Positions 36,975-45,499 of a stretch of 64,000 nucleotides of DNA are shown piece by piece. A program made the position numbers and the translations under genes. The stretch covers positions 89,058 to 153,057 of the forward strand of contig NZ_PSXX01000012.1 in NCBI RefSeq assembly GCF_002931055.1, read 5' to 3'. Every line of letters begins with the position of its first letter. The first letter of the stretch is position 1. The notes beneath the pieces are model-generated. The model was not told where the DNA came from. It did not search any database and saw only the letters and a list, made by a program, of their open reading frames with translations. The DNA comes from Pseudoclavibacter sp. AY1H1. Lineage in GTDB: Bacteria > Actinomycetota > Actinomycetes > Actinomycetales > Microbacteriaceae.

Positions 36975-38497
36975 GCACGGTCGCGGTGATCGGGGCGGGG
37001 GTCGGCGGGCTCGCCGTGGCAGCCCGCCTCTCCGCGCTGGGCCACGACGTCACGGTGCTCGAGCAGGCCGAGAAGGTCGGGGGCAAGCTCGGCACCCTCG
37101 AGCATGACGGCTTCCTCTTCGACACCGGTCCGTCGCTCGTGACCATGCCGTACGTCTTCGCAGAGCTGTTCGCGGAGACGGGGGCGCCGATCGAGTCGGT
37201 CGTCGAGCTCCGCCGACTCGAGGTCGCCTGCCGGTACCGGTTCGCCGACGGCAGCGAGCTCGACATGCCCGGACGGATCGAGGAGATCCCCGCTGCGCTC
37301 GACGCCGCGCTCGGTGCGGGGACCGGGCAGCAGTGGGCGCGCTTCCTCGAGCGCTCGGAGCGCGTCTGGGGCATCGCCAGGGGTCCTTTCCTGGAATCGC
37401 CCATCGATGCGGCTGGGATCGCGTCGCTCGCCGTGAATCCGCTGTCGCTCGCACGGGTGGCCCCGTGGCGCAGTCTGCGCGGGTTCGGCGAGCGCGACCT
37501 CTCGGACCCTCGCCTGCGCGCACTCCTGGATCGCTACGCGACGTACACGGGGTCGGACCCGAGGCGGGTGCCGTCTGCGCTCGCGACGGTGCCGTATGCC
37601 GAGCAGGCCTACGGCTCCTGGTACGTGCCAGGTGGCCTCTGGCGGCTCGGGGAGGCCATCGCCGAACGTGCCGTGGAGTGCGGGGCGCGCATTCGCACCG
37701 GGGTCAGGGTCGCCCGCATCCTCCAGGAAGGCGCCAGGGTCTCCGGGGTCGAGACGAGCGAGGGGGAGCGTCTCGCCGCGGATGTCGTCGTCGCGAACGC
37801 CGACGCCCAGTCCGTCTACGGGGAGCTGCTGCACAGCGAGGGGGCCAGGCGCGCCGCCAGGAGCCACGAGAAGCTCGACCCCTCGCTCTCGGGCTTCGTC
37901 ATGCTCCTCGCCCTCGACGACCTCGAGCGTGCGAGCTTCGCGCACGACGAGGCGACGCACCACAGGGTGCTCTTCGCCGAGGACTACGACGCCGAGTTCG
38001 ATGCGGTCTTCGGCGTCGGGGCGCACGCGGGGTCCGGGCCGAGGCCGGTCGAGCGCCCCACGATCTACGTCTCGGCGCCGCAGGATCCGGCGACCGTTCC
38101 GGGGCCGCACAGCGGCGCCTGGTTCGTCCTCGTCAATGCCCCAAGGCATGACCCGGAGCACGGTGTCGACTGGGACGAGCCGGGGCTCGCCGACCGCTAC
38201 GCGGAGTCGCTGCTGGAGCTCATGGCCGAACGAGGCCTCGACGTGCGGCCGCACGTGAGGTGGATGCGCATCCGCACCCCGGCTGACATCGAGCGCGACA
38301 CGCTCTCTCCCGGAGGCTCGATCTACGGGACGGCGTCGAACGGCGCGAAGGCGTCCTTCCTGCGGCCGGCCAACCGTCAGCCCGTCGATGGGCTGTACCT
38401 CGTTGGCGGTTCCTCGCACCCGGGCGGGGGACTTCCGCTCGTGACCCTCTCGGCGGCTATCGTCGCGGAACTGGTCGGGCCCGCCGAAGACCGCTGA
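36971..38497 (+). CDS. crtD: CrtD-like carotenoid 3,4-desaturase (second CrtI-family desaturase)
   Basis: A 508-residue FAD-dependent desaturase of the CrtI family, clearly diverged from the crtI at 33792. The FAD motif AVIGAGVGGLAVAARLSALG is at 5-24, then KVGGKLGTLEHDGFLFDTGP and, at the C-terminus, YLVGGSSHPGGGLPLVTLSA. Given cruF directly upstream (ATGA overlap) and crtA, the best guess is a CrtD-type enzyme desaturating C3-C4 of 1-hydroxy acyclic carotenoids. A CrtI paralogue with another step, such as a 4,4'-type desaturase, is possible. It ends the operon; a weak hairpin (38529-38563) may terminate it. Confidence 0.78.
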   Translation: MSTVAVIGAGVGGLAVAARLSALGHDVTVLEQAEKVGGKLGTLEHDGFLFDTGPSLVTMPYVFAELFAETGAPIESVVELRRLEVACRYRFADGSELDMPGRIEEIPAALDAALGAGTGQQWARFLERSERVWGIARGPFLESPIDAAGIASLAVNPLSLARVAPWRSLRGFGERDLSDPRLRALLDRYATYTGSDPRRVPSALATVPYAEQAYGSWYVPGGLWRLGEAIAERAVECGARIRTGVRVARILQEGARVSGVETSEGERLAADVVVANADAQSVYGELLHSEGARRAARSHEKLDPSLSGFVMLLALDDLERASFAHDEATHHRVLFAEDYDAEFDAVFGVGAHAGSGPRPVERPTIYVSAPQDPATVPGPHSGAWFVLVNAPRHDPEHGVDWDEPGLADRYAESLLELMAERGLDVRPHVRWMRIRTPADIERDTLSPGGSIYGTASNGAKASFLRPANRQPVDGLYLVGGSSHPGGGLPLVTLSAAIVAELVGPAEDR

Positions 38498-38583
38498 ACG
38501 CCCGGAGGCCGACCCACGAATCGACGAAGCCCGCTCGACGGCCCGAAGGCTCGGCAAGCGGGCCGTGGTCGCGTGGTCCGAAC

Positions 38584-38958
38584 TCAGCCGTAGACAGGGC
38601 CGGTGAGGTCCTCGCCTGGTCCCTTGCCGACGGGGTCCGGGTGCTCGGATGCCTCACGGAACGCGAGCTGCAGCGAGCGCAGGCCGTCGCGCAGGGGGCG
38701 CGCGTGGTGGTCGCCCAGGTAGGGGAGGCTCGCGGTGAGCAGGCCTGCGAGCGCCGAGATGAGCTTGCGGGCCTCGTCGAGGTCGAGCTCGTCGTCGCCG
38801 CTGTCCTCGTCCAGGCCGCACGCGACTGCGGCGGCGCTCATGAGGTGGACGGCGGTTGTCGTGATGAGCTCGACGGCCGGGACTTCGCCGATGTCGCGAC
38901 GCAGATCACCGTACTCTGGCTCGGCTGCGGAGGGGTTTTCGAGTGAGGCGTCGGTCAC
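38584..38958 (-). CDS. DUF1844 protein
   Basis: A 124-residue protein of the DUF1844 family (DIGEVPAVELITTTAVHLMS, ACGLDEDSGDDELDLDEARK, LISALAGLL), a small helical protein of unknown function usually encoded divergently next to infC in actinobacteria, as here. The GTG start at 38958 has AAAGGA 5 nt upstream. The frame remains open upstream through the infC promoter, but that part is not conserved. Confidence 0.85.
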   Translation of the reverse strand: MTDASLENPSAAEPEYGDLRRDIGEVPAVELITTTAVHLMSAAAVACGLDEDSGDDELDLDEARKLISALAGLLTASLPYLGDHHARPLRDGLRSLQLAFREASEHPDPVGKGPGEDLTGPVYG

Positions 38959-38980
38959 GCTGGTCCTTTGTCCGGAGTTC

Positions 38981-39249
38981 TGGTAATGTGGCGAGCGGTT
39001 TCTGCTGTGCAGAGGCCACGAAAGAGGATTCGTCCCACCCGCGCAAACCGCTCTACGTAGGTTACCGGGTTGCTCCACTCCCTTCCTTGCCCGGCCTCGC
39101 GGCTGTGCAGGAAGAGGTCACAGAGTTCGCACGAACTGCACTCGCTGCAGGATGCGCAGGCTCGGTGGCGATGGGTGGAAACACGCTGCGAGCGCAGCGT
39201 GGTTGGTGTGACGCCTCCTTTCCACATTCAGTGAAGTCAGGAGCCTTCC
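38981..39249 (+). promoter_or_regulatory. Promoter and long 5' leader of infC-rpmI-rplT
   Basis: TGGTAATGT at 38981-38989 is an extended -10. Transcription from it gives a leader of roughly 250 nt. The leader contains a long-range 9-bp inverted repeat (GAGCGGTTT 38993-39001 with AAACCGCTC 39047-39055), a 9-bp hairpin (39182-39201) and CTCCT (39215-39219), which could pair with the AGGAG ribosome site (39239-39243). This layout suits autogenous control by IF3 or L20. No tRNA or small ORF is evident in it. Confidence 0.55.
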
Positions 39250-39921
39250 ATCAGCGAACCACGTACCAATGACCGCATCCGTGCCAGTGAAGTCCGCCTT
39301 GTCGGCCCGGGCGGTGAGCAGGTCGGAGTAGTCAAGCTCGAGATGGCGCTGCGCCTCGCGCAGGAGTCTGAGCTCGACCTCGTCGAGGTCGCCCCCAACT
39401 CGAAGCCCCCCGTCGCCAAGATCATGGATTACGGGAAGTTCAAGTACGAGGCCGCCCAGAAGGCGAAGGAAGCGCGTCGCAACCAGGCGAACACCGTCCT
39501 CAAAGAGGTCCGTTTCCGTCTGAAGATCGACGCCCACGACTACGAGACCAAGCGCAAGCGCGCCATCGGCTTCCTCGAAGACGGTGACAAGGTGAAGGCC
39601 ATGATCCAGTTCCGCGGCCGCGAGCAGTCGCGCCCGGAGATGGGTGTGCGCCTCCTCCAGCGTTTCGCCGATGAAGTCTCGGAGTACGGCACTGTCGAGT
39701 CAAACCCCATGATCGATGGCCGCAACATGGTCATGATCATCGGCCCGTTCCGAAACAAGTCCGACGTCAAGGCTGACGCTTCCGCGAAGCGGAATGCGGC
39801 CCGCGAGGCGTCTCGAGCGGCCAAGCACGGGCAGCCGTCAACTGGCGAAGCTGCGAATGAATCTGCAGATGAAGCTGCAACAGAGTCTGTACCAGAGTCT
39901 GCAACCACAGAGGAGAACTAA
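39250..39921 (+). CDS. infC: Translation initiation factor IF-3 (ATC start)
   Basis: A 223-residue IF3 that binds the 30S subunit and checks start-codon pairing. The N-domain ([21 protein letters not shown]), the basic linker ([20 protein letters not shown]) and the C-domain ([11 protein letters not shown]) are complete, with a Ser/Thr/Glu-rich tail of ~30 residues. The conserved N-terminus forces the start to ATC at 39250: an in-frame TGA lies at 39232-39234, no ATG, GTG or TTG occurs until 39343, and AGGAG sits 6 nt before the ATC. A non-standard start on infC is the known device by which IF3 limits its own synthesis (AUU in E. coli). The stop overlaps rpmI by one base. Confidence 0.95.
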   Translation: MSEPRTNDRIRASEVRLVGPGGEQVGVVKLEMALRLAQESELDLVEVAPNSKPPVAKIMDYGKFKYEAAQKAKEARRNQANTVLKEVRFRLKIDAHDYETKRKRAIGFLEDGDKVKAMIQFRGREQSRPEMGVRLLQRFADEVSEYGTVESNPMIDGRNMVMIIGPFRNKSDVKADASAKRNAAREASRAAKHGQPSTGEAANESADEAATESVPESATTEEN

Positions 39922-40115
39922 TGCCGAAGCAGAAGACCCACTCGGGCGCCAAGAAGCGCTTCAAGGTCACGGGAAGCGGCAAGCTCATGAAGCAGCAGGC
40001 CGGCCTTCGCCACAACCTCGAGGTCAAGTCGCCGGGTCGCAAGGCTCGACTGAACCAGGACCAGCTGCTCTCCAAGGCAGACGCCAAGGTCGCCAAGAAG
40101 CTGCTCGGCCACTAA
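39921..40115 (+). CDS. rpmI: 50S ribosomal protein L35
   Basis: A 64-residue basic ribosomal protein ([38 protein letters not shown]), a full-length bL35. The ATG shares its first A with the infC stop; AGGAG lies just upstream inside infC. It is followed by rplT after 39 nt, in the standard infC-rpmI-rplT operon. Confidence 0.97.
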   Translation: MPKQKTHSGAKKRFKVTGSGKLMKQQAGLRHNLEVKSPGRKARLNQDQLLSKADAKVAKKLLGH

Positions 40116-40154
40116 GCCGCCCGCACCCACACTTACTGAGGAGAATCAACACAC

Positions 40155-40541
40155 ATGGCACGTGTAAAGCGGGCAGTAAACGCCCATAAGAAGCGTCGCG
40201 TCATCCTTGAGCGCGCATCCGGCTACCGTGGACAGCGCTCGCGCCTGTACCGCAAGGCCAAGGAGCAGGTCATCCACTCGATGGTCTACTCCTACCGTGA
40301 CCGTCGCGCCAAGAAGGGCGAGTTCCGTCGCCTCTGGATCCAGCGCATCAACGCCGGATCCCGCGCGAACGGCCTCACGTACAACCGCTTCATCCAGGGC
40401 CTCGGCCTTGCTGGCATCGAGGTCGACCGCCGTATCCTCGCTGAGCTCGCCGTGAACGAGCCCGCGACGTTCGCCGGTCTCGTCGAGGCAGCCAAGCAGG
40501 CGCTCCCGGCCGACACGTCGGCTCCGCGCGCAGCGGCCTAG
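40155..40541 (+). CDS. rplT: 50S ribosomal protein L20
   Basis: A 128-residue bL20 ([53 protein letters not shown]), essential for early 50S assembly and a known autoregulator of its operon in other bacteria. TGAGGAG lies about 10 nt before the ATG. A classic intrinsic terminator follows. Confidence 0.97.
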   Translation: MARVKRAVNAHKKRRVILERASGYRGQRSRLYRKAKEQVIHSMVYSYRDRRAKKGEFRRLWIQRINAGSRANGLTYNRFIQGLGLAGIEVDRRILAELAVNEPATFAGLVEAAKQALPADTSAPRAAA

Positions 40542-40585
40542 TCACCACCGCGGCCCGATTCGCTCTCTGAGTGTGCCGGCCGTAT

Positions 40586-40632
40586 GAACATGCGGTCGAG
40601 AGTCCAGCTCTCGGCCGCATGTTCTTTTCTTA
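40586..40632 (+). terminator. Intrinsic terminator after rplT
   Basis: A 17-bp stem with one wobble (40586-40602 with 40608-40624), a 5-nt loop and the T-tract TTTTCTT form the most canonical Rho-independent terminator in the window. It ends the infC-rpmI-rplT operon. Confidence 0.92.
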
Positions 40633-40717
40633 GGGCCTGCACTCTGCATCCGCACCTGGCTCGATGAGCATCCACTCAAGCAACGCAGCGCCTCGCGCGC
40701 AGGAAGAAGTCGACACC

Positions 40718-41518
40718 ATGATCGAGAGCCCGCGCAACGCGCGCGTCAAGGACGTCAGGAAGCTCGCGCAGAAGTCGGAGCGTCAGGAGACTGGCCTCTT
40801 CGTCATCGAGGGCCCCCAGGCGGTCCGCGAGGCACTGGTCTCGCGCCCAGAGCTCATCGAGGAGCTGTTCGTCACGCCCACGGCGCTCGAGCGTCACTCC
40901 GAGCTGCGTGGCCTTGCCGAGGAGGCGCAGCTCGAGGTCGACTTCGCGAGCGAGGAGGCCATCGACGCGATGGCGGACACGCGCACCCCGCAGGGCGTCA
41001 TCGCCGTGTGCCGTCAGTTCCCCGCTTCCATTCGCGATGCGCTGAGCGGTTCGCCGAAGCTCGTCGCGATCCTCGAGGAGGTGCGCGACCCGGGCAACCT
41101 GGGCACGATCATCCGTGCTGCCGACGCTGCGGGCGCCGACGCGGTCATCCTCACGGGCCGGACCGTGGACCTCTACAACTCGAAGGTCGTGCGTTCGAGC
41201 ACCGGCTCCATCTTCCACCTGCCGATCGCCGTCGAGGTGACCCTGGACGTGGCCACCTCGCGCGCTCGAGACGCTGGTCTCCGTATCGTCGCCGCCGACA
41301 TCGACGGCTCGGACCTGCTGTCGGCTCGTGACGCCGGCGAGCTGGCGCAGCCGACGGCCTGGCTCTTCGGGAACGAGGCTCGCGGCCTCGACGCCGAGCA
41401 GCTCGCGTATGCAGACGCGACCATGAGCGTGCCGATCTACGGGCGAGCGGAATCGATGAACCTCGCGACCGCGGCTTCCGTCTGCCTGTACGAGAGCGCG
41501 TTCGCGCAGCGCGCCTGA
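40718..41518 (+). CDS. SpoU/TrmH-family RNA 2'-O-methyltransferase
   Basis: A 266-residue SPOUT methyltransferase with an N-terminal substrate-binding domain (FVIEGPQAVREAL) and the three SpoU motifs: EEVRDPGNLGTIIRAADAAG, WLFGNEARGLD and IYGRAESMNLATAASV. Relatives methylate ribose in 23S rRNA or tRNA; the target is not readable here. It lies between rplT and pheS-associated genes as in many Gram-positives. ATG at 40718 (MIESPRNARV) fits the family start; ATG at 40664 is an in-frame alternative. A hairpin at 41533-41579 follows. Confidence 0.92.
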   Translation: MIESPRNARVKDVRKLAQKSERQETGLFVIEGPQAVREALVSRPELIEELFVTPTALERHSELRGLAEEAQLEVDFASEEAIDAMADTRTPQGVIAVCRQFPASIRDALSGSPKLVAILEEVRDPGNLGTIIRAADAAGADAVILTGRTVDLYNSKVVRSSTGSIFHLPIAVEVTLDVATSRARDAGLRIVAADIDGSDLLSARDAGELAQPTAWLFGNEARGLDAEQLAYADATMSVPIYGRAESMNLATAASVCLYESAFAQRA

Positions 41519-41532
41519 CCGCAGCGCACCTG

Positions 41533-41579
41533 GACGCCCGGGCCTCTTCGCGATACTCGCGTCGAGCGGCCCGGGCGTC
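41533..41579 (+). terminator. Hairpin after the RNA methyltransferase gene
   Basis: A perfect 12-bp GC-rich stem (41533-41544 with 41568-41579) and a 23-nt loop, 15 nt after the stop. There is no T-tract. It may also serve the convergent ABC exporter gene. Confidence 0.6.
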
Positions 41580-41716
41580 TCTGTCTCTCCGCGCGTCTGG
41601 TGATCCGGATGTCTGGCCGGCTGGCTGGCTGGCGGTGAATCTCGCCTCGTCTTCCGCGGTCGTCAGTCGGGTTCGGGGCATCCTGCTCGCGTCGCGGGAG
41701 CGGCGGGGCGTTCGCG

Positions 41717-43579
41717 TCAGTCGCTGTCGAGCGATGACAGCCAGGCGCTGTGCAGCTCGGCGTAGCGACCCCCACGCGCCACGAGCTCTGCGGGGGAGCC
41801 GTCCTCCACGATCGCTCCGCCATCGAGGACCAGCACGCGGTCGGCGTCGTTGACGGTCGACAGGCGGTGGGCGATGATGACGGCCGTGCGGTCGTGCAGG
41901 AGGGTGCCGAGCGCCTTCTGGACGGCTCGCTCGCTCGGGATATCGAGGGAGCTCGTGGCCTCGTCGAGGATGAGCACCTCCGGATCGGCCACGAAGGCGC
42001 GGGCGAAGGAGATGAGCTGGCGCTGCCCGGCCGAGAGCTTCACTCCGCGGTGGCTCAGGTCGGTGTCGTAGCCGTTCGGCATGCGTCGGATGAACGGGTC
42101 GGCGCCGATGAGCTTCGCGGCGTCCTCGATCTCCTGGCGGCTCGCGCCCGGCCGCCCGAGTCCGATGTTGGAGGCGACGGTGCCCTGGAACAGGAACGGG
42201 TCCTGCGTGACCGTGATGACGCGTCGTCGAAGCTGGCTGTCCGGGATGTCGCGGAGGTCGACGCCATCGAGGAGCGCTTGCCCCTGCGTCGGGTCCGCGA
42301 ATCGGGCGATGATGCTCGCCAGCGTGGTCTTCCCCGCCCCGGTCGGGCCGACGATCGCAACGGTCTGCCCGGCGGGGATGTGCAGGTCGACACGCTGCAG
42401 CACAAGTGGTCCGTCTCCGTAGGAGAACGCGGTGCCACGGAGGGCGATGTCACCGGGCTCGGTGACACCGCGGTGGTCCGCCGTCCGTCGGGCCGGATCC
42501 TGCTTGGCATCTCGGGCGGGTGCCGCGACGCTTGGCTCTTCCTCGAGCACGCCCGAGATCTTCTCCAGGGCCGCGACTGCGGACTGGAAGGTGTTCGCGA
42601 ACATGCCGACGGCCTCCATCGGCTGGAAGAGCTGCACGAGGTACAGCGCGGCTGCGACGAGGACGCCGACGCCGATGCTGCCCTCGAGCGTGCGGAGGCC
42701 ATTGACGAGCACCAGTACCGCGAGGCCGATGCTGCTGATGAGCTCGATGCCGGTGAAGAGATTGCCGAACGCCATCGCGGTTCGCCGACCGGTGTCGGTG
42801 TAGGCGCCGTTGAGTCCGCCGTACACGTCCGCGTTTCGCGATTCGGCGCGGAAGGCCTGCATGGCGCGGATGCCCGTGATGGTCTCGACGAAGCGCACGA
42901 TGAGGCGCGCGGAGCGTTCGCTCGACTCGCGGTAGAGGCGTGAGGAGACGACCTGGAACCGTCGGGTGACCAGCACGACCGGCACGAAGACCGCGAACGC
43001 CACGAGGGCCGACAACGGGTCGAGGATGAGCAGGGCCGCCGCGATGAATGCCATCCGCGCGACGGCGTTGACCAGGTCGCCGAAGCCGGACTCGAGGAGT
43101 TCGGCGACCGCATCGACGTCGTTCGTCTGCCGGCTGATGACTCGCCCGGACGTGTAGCGCTGGTGGAAGTCGAGGCCGAGACGCCCCGTGTGCTCGAAGA
43201 GCAGGGTCCGGACTCGCAGGAGCACACGCTGGCTGAGCGCTGCGGCATTCCGGGTGAAGAGGTTGGAGAGCACGGCATCGGTGGTCGTCGCGAGGACCAG
43301 AGCGACGACGATGACCAGGAACGGGGCCGCGTCGCCGTCGAGCAGCGTGGGAAGCCCAGTGTCGATGGCCTGCGAGAGCAGCAGAGGCCCGGCAGCCGAC
43401 GCCGCCTGGCTGATGAGGACGAGCACCCCCAACCACACGAGGCGTGCCTTGTGCGGGGCGAGGAGCTGGCCCATGAGCCGAAGCGAGCGCCGTCGGAGCA
43501 GTCTGGCAGTGTCGCGGTCGACGCTCGTGAGGTGCTCGACCCGCACCCCGAGGGGTGCAGCAGCGCTGGGCTCGGTCAC
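41717..43579 (-). CDS. ABC exporter half-transporter, catalytic-site subunit
   Basis: A 620-residue fused membrane and ATPase protein: six helices in the first ~340 residues, then an ABC domain with Walker A GPTGAGKTT (near 409), signature LSAGQRQL (near 515), Walker B with catalytic Glu (VLILDEATSSLD) and H-loop IIAHRLSTV. It should pair with the protein encoded just upstream (43576-45336), with which it overlaps by GTGA. The altered signature LSAGQ faces the partner's degenerate Walker B in a heterodimer, leaving one good ATP site. The substrate (drug, lipid or peptide) cannot be inferred. The GTG start gives MTEPSAAAP. Confidence 0.9.
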   Translation of the reverse strand: MTEPSAAAPLGVRVEHLTSVDRDTARLLRRRSLRLMGQLLAPHKARLVWLGVLVLISQAASAAGPLLLSQAIDTGLPTLLDGDAAPFLVIVVALVLATTTDAVLSNLFTRNAAALSQRVLLRVRTLLFEHTGRLGLDFHQRYTSGRVISRQTNDVDAVAELLESGFGDLVNAVARMAFIAAALLILDPLSALVAFAVFVPVVLVTRRFQVVSSRLYRESSERSARLIVRFVETITGIRAMQAFRAESRNADVYGGLNGAYTDTGRRTAMAFGNLFTGIELISSIGLAVLVLVNGLRTLEGSIGVGVLVAAALYLVQLFQPMEAVGMFANTFQSAVAALEKISGVLEEEPSVAAPARDAKQDPARRTADHRGVTEPGDIALRGTAFSYGDGPLVLQRVDLHIPAGQTVAIVGPTGAGKTTLASIIARFADPTQGQALLDGVDLRDIPDSQLRRRVITVTQDPFLFQGTVASNIGLGRPGASRQEIEDAAKLIGADPFIRRMPNGYDTDLSHRGVKLSAGQRQLISFARAFVADPEVLILDEATSSLDIPSERAVQKALGTLLHDRTAVIIAHRLSTVNDADRVLVLDGGAIVEDGSPAELVARGGRYAELHSAWLSSLDSD

Positions 43580-45336
43580 GCGACCACCTCATCGACGTGG
43601 TCGCCCTGCCAGAGCAGACCCCGGTACACGGGGTCGGCTGCGAGCAGCTCGCGGTGCTCGCCCAGGGCCGTGATGCGACCGTCGACGAGGACGGCGACCC
43701 GGTCGGCGAGGGCGACGGTGGATGACCGGTGCGCGACCACGAGGGTCGTCACACCGGAGAGGGCCGACCGGAGGGCCTCGGTCGCGAGGGTCTCGGTGCG
43801 CACGTCAACGGCCGAGAGTGGGTCGTCCAGGACGAGGACGCGGGGGCGCGCGAGGATGGCGCGGGCGAGCGCAAGGCGCTGCCGTTGGCCTCCCGAGAGG
43901 CTGTGCCCCTCTTCTCCGATGAGGGTCTCGAGGCCTTCCGGGAGCTCGAGCGCGAAGCCAGCCTGCGCGACGGTCAGGGCGTCCCGCACCTCGTCATCGC
44001 TCGCGTCCGGTCGGCCGAGCGCGACGTTGTCTCTGACGCTGGCCGAGAAGAGCAGAGGCTGCTCGAAGGCGATGGCCACGTGGCCCCTGAGGTCGTCTCG
44101 GCGGAGACGGCGGATGTCGGTGCCGTCGAGCCGCACCTCGCCAGCTGTCGGATCGTGGAGGCGCACGGCGAGCTCGCTCAGCAGGCTCTTGCCGCTCCCG
44201 GTCGCGCCCACGAGCGCAAGGGTCTCGCCGGGCACGAGGGTGAGGTCGATGCCTCGCAGCACCTCGTCTCCGTCCGGCGCATCCGGGAAGGCGAAGCGCA
44301 CATCCCGGAACTCGAGGACCCCAGGCCCGTCCGGAACGGGGAGCGGGTGCTCCGGGTCGGAGACTGCAGTCGCAGTGTCGAGGACCTCGAAGACACGGGT
44401 CGTCGACGCCGCCGCGTCGAGGGTGTCGGCGAAGAGGAAGCCGAGGGAGCGGACCGGCCAGGCGAGCATGAGCGCCGTGAAGAGGAACGCGGAGAGCGCG
44501 CCGATCGTGAGCCTGCCGTCGGCGACGGCGATCACACCGAGGGCGAGCGAGGTGGCGACGGCGAGCTGGGGGAGCAGGATGAGCCACGAGCGCATGTCGG
44601 CCTGGCGGCGGGCCTTCTCGAGCTCGGTCTCACGCAGCGCCTGCGCCTCCTCGCGGAACGACTCGAGGAACTCTCCGCCACGGCCGAAGGCCTTGATGAC
44701 CCGGATCCCCTTCGCCGCCTCGCCGACCGTCGTCGCGAGCGCCCCGGCCTGGTCCTGGCTGCGCCGGGAGAGGTGTCCGTAGACGCGCTGGAAGCGAAGG
44801 GTGATGAGGGCAGTTCGGATGCTGAACACCGCGTAGAGGCAGCCGAGCACCGGATCGAGCCAGAGGAGCACGCCGATGCCGGCGATGACCGTGAGCAGGT
44901 TGACGCTCAGCATGATGAGGCCGAACGCGAGCCACCGGCGTATCCGGTTGAGGTCGACGGATGATCTCGACAGGAGCTGGCCTGCCTCCCACTCGTCGTG
45001 GAAGGCCGCCGGCAGATCCTGCAGCCGGGCGAAGAGCTGATCCCGCACGCGTCGTTCGACGCCGACCATGGGCGTGAGCACGAAGATTCGGCGCAGGTAC
45101 CAGAGGAGCGCCTCGAAGCAGCCGACGGCGAGGAGCGCGAGCGAGCCCCAGATGACGGCCGCCCGCTCGCCGGAGGAGACGGGGCCATCGACGATGAGGC
45201 GGATGATCTGCGGTCCGACGAGGCTCAGCCCGGCTGCGGTCAGGGCCGAGGCGAAGCCGGCCAAGAGGCTCCATCTGACCGGCCGCACGAACTCCCAGAG
45301 TCGCAGCAGTTCTCGAAGTCCGGGCTCAGCGCGCAT
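43576..45336 (-). CDS. ABC exporter half-transporter, degenerate-site subunit
   Basis: A 586-residue type IV ABC exporter half: six membrane helices, then an ABC domain with Walker A GATGSGKSL (near 377), a good signature LSGGQRQRLALARAIL (near 480) and H-loop VVAHRSSTV. The Walker B reads VLVLDDPLSAVD, with Asp replacing the catalytic Glu. This is the hallmark of the inactive ATP site in heterodimeric exporters such as TM287/288 or BmrCD. It is the first gene of a two-gene operon with 41717-43579. Confidence 0.9.
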   Translation of the reverse strand: MRAEPGLRELLRLWEFVRPVRWSLLAGFASALTAAGLSLVGPQIIRLIVDGPVSSGERAAVIWGSLALLAVGCFEALLWYLRRIFVLTPMVGVERRVRDQLFARLQDLPAAFHDEWEAGQLLSRSSVDLNRIRRWLAFGLIMLSVNLLTVIAGIGVLLWLDPVLGCLYAVFSIRTALITLRFQRVYGHLSRRSQDQAGALATTVGEAAKGIRVIKAFGRGGEFLESFREEAQALRETELEKARRQADMRSWLILLPQLAVATSLALGVIAVADGRLTIGALSAFLFTALMLAWPVRSLGFLFADTLDAAASTTRVFEVLDTATAVSDPEHPLPVPDGPGVLEFRDVRFAFPDAPDGDEVLRGIDLTLVPGETLALVGATGSGKSLLSELAVRLHDPTAGEVRLDGTDIRRLRRDDLRGHVAIAFEQPLLFSASVRDNVALGRPDASDDEVRDALTVAQAGFALELPEGLETLIGEEGHSLSGGQRQRLALARAILARPRVLVLDDPLSAVDVRTETLATEALRSALSGVTTLVVAHRSSTVALADRVAVLVDGRITALGEHRELLAADPVYRGLLWQGDHVDEVVA

Positions 45337-45430
45337 CCGATACAGGCTAGTCGCCTCTGTCGGTGCAGCGGCGCGTCGGGGGAGGGCGCTGACTTCCCAG
45401 GAGACGGGGAACCTCTCGAGAAACGGAGAA

Positions 45431-45479
45431 CTCCCCGCGGGCTGGTGCCGAGAGACTCTCGGTGCCGGCCCGCGGGGAG
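45431..45479. terminator. Long hairpin after gluD
   Basis: A 24-bp stem with three wobble pairs (45431-45454 with 45456-45479) lies 20 bp beyond the gluD stop on the minus strand, between the importer operon and the exporter operon. It is long and GC-rich without a T-tract and should terminate gluABCD transcripts. Confidence 0.75.
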
Positions 45480-45499
45480 CTTCCCTGCGGAGCGCGCGC

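Noticed and set aside
38529..38563. Hairpin between crtD and DUF1844 as a firm terminator
   Set aside because: Only a 7-bp stem with a 21-nt loop and no T-tract; too weak to list as a feature.
39343..39921. infC starting at ATG 39343
   Set aside because: This would remove about 31 residues of the conserved IF3 N-domain; ATC at 39250 has a good ribosome site.
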